A stretch of DNA of 5,868 nucleotides from Alphaproteobacteria bacterium (GCA_024402835.1 JAKSSZ010000041.1:1-5868), one strand, 5' to 3'; shown: positions 1 through 5,868, numbered from the stretch's first letter. Translations and numbers: made by a program. The notes: generated from the sequence alone by a model not told the origin.

Positions 1-254
1 TCAAGGTTATTGGCTTTCAGACAATCAAGGAATTTATTGTTTCTTTCGATTTTGATGCTATAACCCCAACCGATTTTAGTGATGTATGGGTTCCAGAATC
101 CAATGGTATATCTTTGGATACAGCAAAATATTTTGTTAAACAATTTTCAGATGCTTTAAATTTTGAATTTGTTGAATATGCGGTCAGTGGTAATCAAAAA
201 ATGTATGATATTGTAAAAGATATTATAAATATTATCGTTCAAAACCGTGACTAA
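1..254 (+). CDS. Ureohydrolase (arginase/agmatinase/formimidoylglutamase) family protein, C-terminal end only
   Basis: The reading frame is open from base 3 to a TAA at 252-254 and gives 83 residues; the N-terminal part lies outside the window. Residues 14-18 read SFDFD, followed by a Pro at 22 and a VPESNGISL stretch. This matches the second metal-binding segment of arginase-fold enzymes (S-x-D-x-D-x-x-x-P, then a P/G-rich loop and GL/GIS). D16 and D18 would be manganese ligands. FEFVEYAV (54-61) matches the family's 'D-x-V-E-x-N-P' strand with its conserved Glu (E58), and it is followed by the usual terminal helix. Family members hydrolyse a guanidino or formimino C-N bond in the cytoplasm, releasing urea or formamide. 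The substrate cannot be read from this fragment. The P-G-T/V-G-T/S-P loop is altered (DFSDVWVPESNG), so it may be a divergent subfamily. Its 3' end overlaps the next gene tail to tail. Family call fairly good; specificity unknown. Confidence 0.6.
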   Translation, partial: KVIGFQTIKEFIVSFDFDAITPTDFSDVWVPESNGISLDTAKYFVKQFSDALNFEFVEYAVSGNQKMYDIVKDIINIIVQNRD

Positions 255-1152
255 GGTTATCAAAAATATATCCCCTGTTCCGAATCATTTTTGCATCACG
301 ATATCTTTGTTTATCTTCAGATGTTTTCATTTTAAAAGCCAACGAAGCAATTTGCCTTTCTGTCATATTTTTCATTATTCTGTATAATTTACGTGTCTTG
401 TAATCATATAATCCATAATATGTTTTGTATGTTCGTCCAAAATCTATTCTTTTTCCATGGACAAAATTTTCTTCACGAATCTCTTCCTTGTCTGTTTTAT
501 ATATAAACGATTTCTGTGGTTGTTTGATAAAAGTTTTGTCTGTTTTTTCTTTAACCCATTTTGATAACATATATTGTTGACCACACAAATTCGCCATATA
601 CATTATATTGTTATACTTAGGTTCACAATGATAAGCACATAATGCCGTTGGAATTTCATATATTGCACCATGTCCATGACAATGAATCATTGTATTAAAT
701 ACTTTAAGTGCATAAGAAACATTTAATTGTGGGAATGTTAATTTATATACATTTGATACCGCCCCACTCCATTCGCGAAAAGGAGGATATCTATCGTTTG
801 TTATTTCATAAGTTTCTAATACACATTGAGTACCAAACAAATTAGCAATATCATCAAGAAAGTATTGTCTTTCAGTATGATGTGCAAATTCTTCATATTT
901 ATCAGCCAACAGTGTATCTAGTTTTTCAAAAAACAATTTTGTGACTGTGGCTATGTTATCTTTGGAAATCAATTTTCTTAATTCTGGGGGCAAACAACCA
1001 ACATGGGTATCAACAGCGCATTTGTCAATAATACTTTGCAAATTTTTGACATTATAAACACCATTAACACGCAAAAAACCTGTTAAAGCACGATGTTTGC
1101 ACTTTGCCTGTATTGTTTCAGAGAAAAGAACTTTTTTGTTTTTCATAAGCAT
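232..1152 (-). CDS. Hypothetical protein with kinase-like motifs (possible degenerate or atypical protein kinase fold)
   Basis: I do not recognise a named family. The frame opens at ATG 1194 (320 residues), but that ATG lies inside a probable promoter. ATG 1152 (306 residues, weak AAAGA five bases upstream) or ATG 1146 (MKNKK..., 304 residues) is more likely. Numbering from 1194, residues 142-166 contain SGAVSNVYKL followed by YALKVF, like a glycine-rich loop leading into the VAIK strand with K164. E180 in HGAIYEI could be the alpha-C Glu that pairs with it. MYMANLCGQQYMLSKWV (198-214) resembles a hinge region. ENFVHGKRIDFG (242-253) ends in a clear DFG preceded by an Asn. No HRD catalytic loop is evident and the segment between hinge and DFG is short, so activity is doubtful. 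The C-terminal third is basic and rich in Tyr, Arg and Lys. With the 1194 start the N-terminus would be hydrophobic; with the later starts there is no signal peptide or membrane segment. Host-directed effector or internal regulator are both possible. The gene call is firm; the kinase link is inference. Confidence 0.72.
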   Translation of the reverse strand: MLMKNKKVLFSETIQAKCKHRALTGFLRVNGVYNVKNLQSIIDKCAVDTHVGCLPPELRKLISKDNIATVTKLFFEKLDTLLADKYEEFAHHTERQYFLDDIANLFGTQCVLETYEITNDRYPPFREWSGAVSNVYKLTFPQLNVSYALKVFNTMIHCHGHGAIYEIPTALCAYHCEPKYNNIMYMANLCGQQYMLSKWVKEKTDKTFIKQPQKSFIYKTDKEEIREENFVHGKRIDFGRTYKTYYGLYDYKTRKLYRIMKNMTERQIASLAFKMKTSEDKQRYRDAKMIRNRGYIFDNLSHGFER

Positions 1153-1154
1153 AG

Positions 1155-1179
1155 TTATCTTTATTACAAGCAAAGATAA
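1155..1179. repeat. 8-bp inverted repeat with a 9-base loop
   Basis: TTATCTTT (1155-1162) pairs exactly with AAAGATAA (1172-1179). It overlaps the proposed -10 and transcription start of the kinase-like gene and ends two bases before its ATG at 1152. It could be an operator half-site pair or a short leader hairpin, but AT-rich sequence makes chance repeats likely. Confidence 0.22.
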
Positions 1180-1183
1180 TAAC

Positions 1184-1200
1184 ACAAAAATCATTTTTGT
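1184..1200. repeat. Perfect 7-bp inverted repeat with a 3-base loop
   Basis: ACAAAAA (1184-1190) and TTTTTGT (1194-1200) are exact reverse complements around TCA. The repeat sits seven bases past the stop of the M23 peptidase gene. In that transcript it would form a small AT-dominated hairpin, too weak and lacking a distinct U-tract to be called a firm terminator. It also lies within the spacer of the probable promoter for the next gene, so it could be a regulator site or simply low-complexity sequence. Confidence 0.3.
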
Positions 1201-1206
1201 CTATAA

Positions 1207-2520
1207 TTATTTTGATTCTGGAATATTGTCTGCATTTAAAGAATCCAAACGAATAACTTTATCTGGATTTGCAGATAAATCATCAACCACAACATCAAGT
1301 TTTTTACGATATTCTATAAATGCCTTTTTATTTGTGGCATTAAGATTATCTATGGCCGGCAATTTTACCGTCAATGGATTTACATGGTGACCATTTTTGA
1401 TTACTTCATAATGTAAATGTGGTCCAGTTGATAATCCCGTAGAACCAGCATAACCAATAACTTGTCCCTGACGAACAGCAGTGCCAACATTTACCCCTTT
1501 GGCAAAACGTGACATGTGCGCATACAAAGTTTCAAAAGTGGCATTATGACGTATCTTTACAAAATTGCCATGTCCACGATTATATCCACGTGCAATAACA
1601 CGCCCCGCCCCAGCCGATGGTATTGGTGTTCCGGTTGGTGCACGGAAATCAACACCTTTGTGAGCACGTGTAAAACCCAAAACAGGATGTTTGCGTCGTG
1701 ATGAAAAACTGGATGTGACTTTTGCATTATTGATTGGAGTTCTTTTTAATGATTTTATTGCACCATTTCCCATTTCATCATAATAACCAACAGTTCCATC
1801 AGATTTTTTAAATCTGTACATTTTGACATTTCCACGTAATGCTTCAAAAGAAATTGCAATAACATGTCCATTGTCTATTTTCTTATTTGATGCATAATTT
1901 TCTTCGTATACAACCGAAAATTTTTGACCAGCACGAACATCACGTTCAAAATCCATTTCAAAAGCCAATAAATCATATACATCTATTAAAATACCAGCAG
2001 GAATACCCGCACGTTGTCCAGCAAGATAAAAACTATCCCCATCAAGAATTTCACCACTGTGATATGTTATACGGGTATCCCGTTCAATATCTATACTTTG
2101 ACACAACCAATCACCAGGTTGGGCGCAACTTAATTCTACCTGGTGCCAAGGGCCATTTATAATTACTATTTTGGATATTGGTTCGTTTGGACTTGGTTTT
2201 ATAAAATCTATCTTGTCTGAATCAGCACGTAATGTAGAAAAACCGGCTTCGGCTTTTAATTTTTTTGCAATTGTATCTATGTCCTGGGGGGTAAAGCCCT
2301 GCTCGCTTAAAAGTTTTGATAAAGTGTCCCCAGATTTAACAGCGACTATAGTGTGACTTTCTGGATGAAATACCGCATTATGAACGGGTTTATAAAACAA
2401 AACCATCCATAGTGCAACCAACACCATTATTACAGCACAAATTAAAGTTATTTTTGTAATCAGATTTACTTCTGCAAATCTGTTTTTTATATTTTGTATA
2501 ATATTTTTTGCTTTTTTCAT
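1207..2520 (-). CDS. Membrane-anchored M23 family murein endopeptidase with LysM-like domain (MepM/YebA type)
   Basis: A zinc metallopeptidase predicted to cut peptide cross-links of peptidoglycan in the periplasm, allowing wall growth or daughter-cell separation. Numbering from the upstream ATG at 2529 (440 residues): a basic N-terminus, one membrane anchor at about 24-46, a LysM/OapA-like segment at about 59-110 (VKSGDTLSKLL), and a linking beta-rich region at about 150-265. The M23 (LytM) domain spans about 266-390. Its HKGVD gives zinc ligands H290 and D294, HLH (371-373) supplies the catalytic H371 and third ligand H373, and H338 in YAHMS is the other active-site His. All key residues are present, so it should be active and not an EnvC/NlpD-type activator. 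The C-terminal tail (391-440) is less conserved. I chose ATG 2520 (437 residues, MKKAKN...) because ATG 2529 overlaps the -10 element. MepM-type is the nearest description; substrate bond not provable here. Confidence 0.93.
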   Translation of the reverse strand: MKKAKNIIQNIKNRFAEVNLITKITLICAVIMVLVALWMVLFYKPVHNAVFHPESHTIVAVKSGDTLSKLLSEQGFTPQDIDTIAKKLKAEAGFSTLRADSDKIDFIKPSPNEPISKIVIINGPWHQVELSCAQPGDWLCQSIDIERDTRITYHSGEILDGDSFYLAGQRAGIPAGILIDVYDLLAFEMDFERDVRAGQKFSVVYEENYASNKKIDNGHVIAISFEALRGNVKMYRFKKSDGTVGYYDEMGNGAIKSLKRTPINNAKVTSSFSSRRKHPVLGFTRAHKGVDFRAPTGTPIPSAGAGRVIARGYNRGHGNFVKIRHNATFETLYAHMSRFAKGVNVGTAVRQGQVIGYAGSTGLSTGPHLHYEVIKNGHHVNPLTVKLPAIDNLNATNKKAFIEYRKKLDVVVDDLSANPDKVIRLDSLNADNIPESK

Positions 2521-2527
2521 AAGCCCC

Positions 2528-2556
2528 ATTATAATAAAAATATGGAATTAAATCAA
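2528..2556 (-). promoter_or_regulatory. Sigma-70-like promoter for the M23 peptidase gene, giving a near-leaderless mRNA
   Basis: On the minus strand TTGATT (2556-2551) is followed after exactly 17 bases by a perfect TATAAT (2533-2528). Initiation about seven bases downstream would fall at about 2521, next to ATG 2520, so the transcript would have essentially no leader. No Shine-Dalgarno sequence at useful spacing is present; GGGG lies only three bases from the ATG. The -35 lies inside the first codons of prmC on the other strand. Confidence 0.55.
2530..2535 (+). promoter_or_regulatory. -10 element of the prmC promoter, sharing a palindrome with the divergent promoter
   Basis: TATAAT at 2530-2535 is part of the perfect 8-base palindrome ATTATAAT (2528-2535), which also supplies the minus-strand -10. 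Its end lies six bases before the prmC ATG at 2542, so transcription would start at or beside the ATG. The -35 is poor: TTGCTT at 2508-2513, spacing 16. There is no Shine-Dalgarno sequence upstream of the ATG. Confidence 0.45.
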
Positions 2557-3312
2557 GCGTTCTCGATTTTACAATCTGCGGGTGGAACACGTGCAGCCAG
2601 AATAATTACAGACAAATATAAAAAATTGTCCCGATATAAAACAATGTATTTCGCAAAAAATCTACGCAAAGGTGTCCCCGTTGCAAAACTGATACATTCT
2701 AAATGGTTTTTCGGTTTAGATTTTTACACAAACAAATGGACATTAGACCCAAGACCAGATACTGAAACATTAGTAGAATCAGTAATTAAAGATTATAAAA
2801 CAAAAGAAAGCCAAACTATTTTAGATATAGGCACCGGCACAGGTTGTATAATTTGTGCATTATGTAAAAACTTAAATAATTTAAATGGTATTGCCATAGA
2901 CAAATCATATATGGCATTAATGGTCGCATATCGTAATATAAAAAATTTACAACTAGCAAACCAAATAAAATTAAAACATTGTGATATAAAAAAATATAAG
3001 CCGCATAAAAAATTTAATATTATTGTTTCCAACCCGCCATATATAAAAAAATCTGACTATCGGGTCAATAAAGCGGCAAATTTTGATCCAAAAATAGCAT
3101 TATACGCAAAAGATAATGGCATGGAGTTTTACGATATAATTGCACAAAAAGCAAAAAATTGGTTATATGACAATGGAAAAATATATTTAGAAATTGGTGT
3201 TGGTCAAACCCATAGTGTAATAAAGATATTTCAATATTATGGCTGGAAATTTGAACGCACAGAAAAAGATTTATCTGGTATAAATCGCGTAGTTGTTTTT
3301 ACAAAACTATAA
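2542..3312 (+). CDS. prmC: Peptide chain release factor N5-glutamine methyltransferase
   Basis: PrmC (HemK) uses S-adenosylmethionine to methylate the Gln of the GGQ motif in release factors RF1 and RF2 in the cytoplasm, which speeds peptide release. The 256-residue product has the family motifs in order: DPRPDTE (69-75), the SAM-binding loop ILDIGTGTGC (93-102), acidic D120 at the end of the next strand, the catalytic NPPY (164-167) that holds the Gln amide, ALYAKDNGMEFY (186-197), and LEIGVGQ (216-222). RPDTE distinguishes it from the related uL3 methyltransferase PrmB. The N-terminal helical, release-factor-binding domain is short: RPDTE begins at residue 71, about 20 residues earlier than in the E. 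coli protein. The open frame extends upstream to an ATG at 2494, but those residues lie in the divergent gene and do not look like PrmC. ATG 2542 gives the expected start (MELNQAFSILQSAG). prfA, a frequent neighbour, is not in this window. Confidence 0.93.
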   Translation: MELNQAFSILQSAGGTRAARIITDKYKKLSRYKTMYFAKNLRKGVPVAKLIHSKWFFGLDFYTNKWTLDPRPDTETLVESVIKDYKTKESQTILDIGTGTGCIICALCKNLNNLNGIAIDKSYMALMVAYRNIKNLQLANQIKLKHCDIKKYKPHKKFNIIVSNPPYIKKSDYRVNKAANFDPKIALYAKDNGMEFYDIIAQKAKNWLYDNGKIYLEIGVGQTHSVIKIFQYYGWKFERTEKDLSGINRVVVFTKL

Positions 3313-3954
3313 AAAGAATTGATTATTTTGTTTTAACCAACCAATAGTTGTATTTTGCCCATGACCATGGACAACAAAAGTGTCATCTGGTAGATTTAGT
3401 TTTACTAAATTATGTATAGAATTTTGTAAATCTGTATAATTGCCACCAGGTAAATCGTATCTGCCGTAACCATTTGCAAAAATAGTATCGCCAGTTATTA
3501 AAAATTTATATTGTGGAAAATAAAACATTACACCACCGGGGGTATGACCGGGGGCGCAAATAACATTCATAAAAACATTAGTAAATAATTCAATTGTTGT
3601 ATTAGGAATTATATTTAATGATTGTTTATAATCTGGGGCTATATGGGGCAAATTAAACATATCCAAAATTTCATTACCCCACCCTATTAAAAATTTATCT
3701 GTTTCATTTAAAAACCAATCTATATTAAATTTTTTTGCCAACGTGGGTGCTGAACAAATATGGTCAGGATGTCCGTGTGTTGAATAAATTGCCAACAACG
3801 TCAATTTATTTTCCAACAAAAATTGTGTCCAATTTGATTCATACCCCCATGCATCAAAAATTATTGCTTTGTTTTCAAAAGAAACCACCACAGAATTTGT
3901 ATTCTGGGGTGGCATAGATATTATTTGAAAATGAACTTTATTATTTAGTTGCAT
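3307..3954 (-). CDS. Metallo-beta-lactamase-fold hydrolase, glyoxalase II-like (YcbL/GloB-like)
   Basis: A small cytoplasmic binuclear-metal hydrolase of the hydroxyacylglutathione-hydrolase group, expected to cleave a thioester or similar bond; its substrate is not known from sequence. In the 215-residue form the metal ligands are all present: THGHPDH (59-65, with H60, H62, D64, H65), H137 in PGHTPGG, D156 in LITGDT, and H198 in HGHG. GRYDLPGG and the final T-T-I-G-W-L-K-Q-N-N match the tail typical of YcbL-like proteins. It is shorter than classical GloB and lacks its C-terminal glutathione-binding helices. The usual D-P-G after the first strands is D-A-W-G. I chose ATG 3954 because it starts just before the first beta strand; the frame runs back to ATG 4026, but those 24 residues are Lys-rich out-of-frame ftsH sequence. 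The ATG overlaps the end of ftsH by 14 bases and has no Shine-Dalgarno sequence, suggesting translational coupling. The stop TAG overlaps the prmC stop by six bases. Confidence 0.88.
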   Translation of the reverse strand: MQLNNKVHFQIISMPPQNTNSVVVSFENKAIIFDAWGYESNWTQFLLENKLTLLAIYSTHGHPDHICSAPTLAKKFNIDWFLNETDKFLIGWGNEILDMFNLPHIAPDYKQSLNIIPNTTIELFTNVFMNVICAPGHTPGGVMFYFPQYKFLITGDTIFANGYGRYDLPGGNYTDLQNSIHNLVKLNLPDDTFVVHGHGQNTTIGWLKQNNQFFL

Positions 3955-5824
3955 TTTTTGTTTTACGAACAGTTTTTGTTTGTTTTTTTGCTGTCTTTTT
4001 ACCAAAAACAATTTCACGTATTTCATCAGCAGTTAATGTTTCACGTTTCAATAATTCATCCGCTAATTTTTCAACCGTTTTTTTGTTTTTAGTCAATAAT
4101 TGTTTTGCATCATTATGTGCCGCATTCAACCAATTACTAATTTCATTATCAACGATTTCGGCTGTTTTTTCAGAAGCATTTTCCAATGCTGTTTTCTGTC
4201 CAAAGGTACTTGCTTGATTTATAGCAACCATACCCAATTTATCAGACAACCCAGCAGTTGTTATTGAATAACGAGCCAAATGAGTAGCCATTGCAATATC
4301 ACTTTCGGCGCCCGTTGTGATTTTATTTTTACCAAAAAATAATTCTTCGGATGCACGACCAGCCAACGCAATAGATAAATTAGCACGAACTTCTGCCAAA
4401 GTCATAGATACTTTATCGTCTGTTGGTAAATGTTGAACCATTCCCAACGCACGTCCACGGGGAACAATTGTTGCTTTGTGTATTGGATCTGTGATATCTG
4501 CATAATGTAAACTTACAAAAGCATGACCGGCTTCGTGATATGCAGTCAATTTTAAATCTTCGGGACGCATTTTACGATTTTTCTTTGGTCCCATTAAAAT
4601 CTTATCACGGGCTTCATCTATATCGGCTTGCTCTATATTTTTGTGTTCCATGCGAACAGCATGCAATGCCGATTCGTTTAATAAATTTTCTAAATCTGCA
4701 CCAGAAAAACCTGTTGTTCCACGAGCAACATCTTGTAAAGATACTGTATCTGATAATTTATATTTTTTAGCATGCAAATCCAATATCGCACGACGTCCAG
4801 ATAAATCTGGTAATTCAATATGAACCTGTCTGTCAAATCTGCCCGGACGCAATAATGCACTATCCAACATATCAGGACGATTCGTTGCACCAATTACGAT
4901 TATACCGGTATCATTAGAAAAACCATCCATTTCTATTAATAATTGATTTAATGTTTGTTCACGATCTTGGTCATTAAAAGAATGTTGACTGCGGCGTTGA
5001 CCAATAGCATCTATTTCGTCTATAAATAAAATACATGGTGCGTTTTTCTTTGCCATTTCAAAAATTTCTTTTATTTTAGCAACACCCAAACCAACTATGA
5101 TTCCAGAGAAATCACTTCCAGATGTGGCAAAAAATGGAACATTTGCTTCGCCCGCAACTGCACGTGCCAGTAAAGTTTTTCCCGTTCCAGGTTCACCTGA
5201 TAACAAAATACCACGTGGAATACGAGCACCCAGCGCTTTGAATTTTTCTTTATTTTTTAGAAACTCTACTATTTCTGTTAATTCTTGTTTTTCAGCTTCG
5301 ATACCGGCTACATCTGCAAAGGTTGTTTTTGTTTTACCAACAGTAATTTTTGTTGGATTTTGACTTGTAAGTGCTTTACTGATACTACCATTTTTACCAC
5401 CACGCAAAAAATGTAATATCCACCAAATAAATAAAATACCCATTAAAATTGGAATCCATGTTCCAAGATATTCAACCCATGATTTTGCATTGTCTATGGA
5501 AATTACAGTCCCATTTTTTGATATTTTTTCAAGCAACGCTGTATCATAAGATATAACCGCTTTATATTTTGTTCCGTCCTTTAATGTTCCAGTTGCGATA
5601 TCTTCTTTGATATTCATTGTTTTAATATCATTTGAACGACGCAAAACATCAGAAAAGGATAATTCAATTGGACCAGATATTTTAGCTGTTGTATTCTCAA
5701 CATTTTGTGTTGATACGTGCATACCAGTAAAACGAATTATCATACCGATAAACAATATTGCAAAAATTATTAAATAAAATGTTGAACCGTCTTTTTTCTT
5801 GAATGCTTTATTTTCTTTTCTCAT
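3941..5824 (-). CDS. ftsH: ATP-dependent zinc metalloprotease FtsH
   Basis: A hexameric inner-membrane AAA+ protease that extracts and degrades misfolded membrane proteins and short-lived regulators. The 627-residue product has a membrane segment at about 16-34, a periplasmic domain to about 118, and a second membrane segment at about 122-140. The AAA module follows: Walker A GEPGTGKT (210-217, Glu where Pro is usual), Walker B ILFIDEID (265-272), and the second region of homology ATNRPDMLDSALLRPGRFDR with arginine fingers R327 and R330. The M41 protease domain has HEAGH (430-434; H430, H434, catalytic E431) and the third zinc ligand D509 in TTGAESD. The tail (609-627) is Lys/Thr-rich. The pore loop is unusual: the segment 238-247 reads DFSGIIVGLG, with Ile243 where FtsH normally has Phe. 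ATG 5824 is preceded by AGGAAGAG, the only good Shine-Dalgarno in the window; an in-frame TTG at 5863 lies directly after a TAA and is less likely. The MBL hydrolase gene follows in the same operon. Confidence 0.97.
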   Translation of the reverse strand: MRKENKAFKKKDGSTFYLIIFAILFIGMIIRFTGMHVSTQNVENTTAKISGPIELSFSDVLRRSNDIKTMNIKEDIATGTLKDGTKYKAVISYDTALLEKISKNGTVISIDNAKSWVEYLGTWIPILMGILFIWWILHFLRGGKNGSISKALTSQNPTKITVGKTKTTFADVAGIEAEKQELTEIVEFLKNKEKFKALGARIPRGILLSGEPGTGKTLLARAVAGEANVPFFATSGSDFSGIIVGLGVAKIKEIFEMAKKNAPCILFIDEIDAIGQRRSQHSFNDQDREQTLNQLLIEMDGFSNDTGIIVIGATNRPDMLDSALLRPGRFDRQVHIELPDLSGRRAILDLHAKKYKLSDTVSLQDVARGTTGFSGADLENLLNESALHAVRMEHKNIEQADIDEARDKILMGPKKNRKMRPEDLKLTAYHEAGHAFVSLHYADITDPIHKATIVPRGRALGMVQHLPTDDKVSMTLAEVRANLSIALAGRASEELFFGKNKITTGAESDIAMATHLARYSITTAGLSDKLGMVAINQASTFGQKTALENASEKTAEIVDNEISNWLNAAHNDAKQLLTKNKKTVEKLADELLKRETLTADEIREIVFGKKTAKKQTKTVRKTKNATK

Positions 5825-5826
5825 GT

Positions 5827-5834
5827 CTCTTCCT
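5827..5834 (-). promoter_or_regulatory. Ribosome binding site of ftsH
   Basis: AGGAAGAG on the minus strand, with AGGA six bases from ATG 5824. It decides the start in favour of 5824 over the upstream TTG at 5863. It is notable as the only clear Shine-Dalgarno sequence in front of any gene here. Confidence 0.7.
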
Positions 5835-5868
5835 AAAACTTGTTCTTTTTCCTTCGGGGACAATTAAA

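Larger units (their letters stand above)
1153..1206 (-). promoter_or_regulatory. Short intergenic region with a probable promoter for the kinase-like gene
   Basis: On the minus strand, TAGACA (1203-1198) and TATTAT (1181-1176) are separated by 16 bases. Each matches the sigma-70 consensus hexamer at five of six positions. Transcription would begin near 1169 and leave a leader of about 17 bases before ATG 1152. The upstream in-frame ATG at 1194 falls in the promoter spacer, which argues against it as the start. Independent initiation here would separate the gene from the M23 peptidase gene upstream, although read-through is also possible because no strong terminator is seen. This is inferred from sequence match only. 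Confidence 0.4.

Noticed and set aside
1097..1390. Plus-strand open frame of 97 codons spanning the gap between the M23 peptidase and kinase-like genes
   Set aside because: It is antisense to both genes over most of its length, has no recognisable family features and no ribosome binding site; AT-rich antisense frames of this length are expected by chance.
1887..2162. Plus-strand open frame of 91 codons inside the M23 peptidase gene
   Set aside because: Fully antisense to a strongly supported gene; composition (His, Gln and Tyr rich) looks like a shadow translation.
2494..2541. N-terminal extension of PrmC back to ATG 2494
   Set aside because: It runs through the divergent gene's first codons and the shared promoter, and its residues do not resemble a PrmC N-terminus.
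3285..3325. Possible bidirectional terminator at the prmC/MBL hydrolase junction
   Set aside because: Only a short AT stem with a bulge is present (TAGTT pairing with AACTA) and no T-tract follows on either strand.
3955..4026. N-terminal extension of the MBL hydrolase back to ATG 4026
   Set aside because: The 24 residues are Lys/Gln-rich out-of-frame translation of the ftsH tail, and the MBL fold begins normally after ATG 3954.
5097..5363. Plus-strand open frame of 88 codons opposite the FtsH AAA domain
   Set aside because: Complement of highly conserved ftsH sequence; no independent coding signal.
5808..5868. Possible C-terminal remnant of a minus-strand gene upstream of ftsH (tilS is a common neighbour)
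   Set aside because: Two frames are open from the right edge: one ends in TAG at 5835-5833, overlapping the ribosome binding site, and one runs to TAA at 5810-5808. Fewer than 20 residues are visible in either, too little to choose or to name a gene.

Overview
The window is a very compact, AT-rich stretch of bacterial chromosome with one gene cut off at the left edge and five complete genes. FtsH, a PrmC-type release-factor methyltransferase and an inner-membrane-anchored M23 murein endopeptidase indicate a Gram-negative bacterium. The low GC, almost complete coding, tail-to-tail overlaps and scarcity of Shine-Dalgarno sequences suggest a reduced-genome or host-associated lineage. An AT-rich alphaproteobacterium (Rickettsiales, Holosporales or gut-commensal type) fits best, but that assignment is inference. 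Trp is encoded by TGG where checked and the visible stops are TAA or TAG, so nothing points to a changed genetic code.

Layout, left to right: (1) the last 83 codons of a plus-strand ureohydrolase (arginase/agmatinase/formimidoylglutamase) family gene. (2) A minus-strand gene of about 306 residues with no recognised family but with kinase-like landmarks; its 3' end overlaps gene 1 by 23 bases. (3) A minus-strand membrane-anchored LysM-like plus M23 peptidase of the MepM type. (4) A plus-strand prmC divergent from it, the two starts only 21 bases apart across a palindromic -10 element. (5) A minus-strand glyoxalase-II-like metallo-beta-lactamase-fold hydrolase, converging on prmC with a 6-base overlap. 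(6) A minus-strand ftsH whose 3' end overlaps the start of gene 5 by 14 bases, so 6 and 5 form an operon.

The genes are mostly housekeeping: membrane proteolysis (FtsH), cell-wall remodelling (M23 peptidase), translation termination (PrmC) and a small thioester-type hydrolase. They do not form one pathway. The points most worth a second look are the kinase-like orphan, the loss of the pore-loop aromatic in FtsH, and the symmetric divergent promoter that appears to make two leaderless mRNAs. No mobile element, CRISPR array, tRNA or rRNA was seen, and no non-coding gap exceeds about 60 bases.
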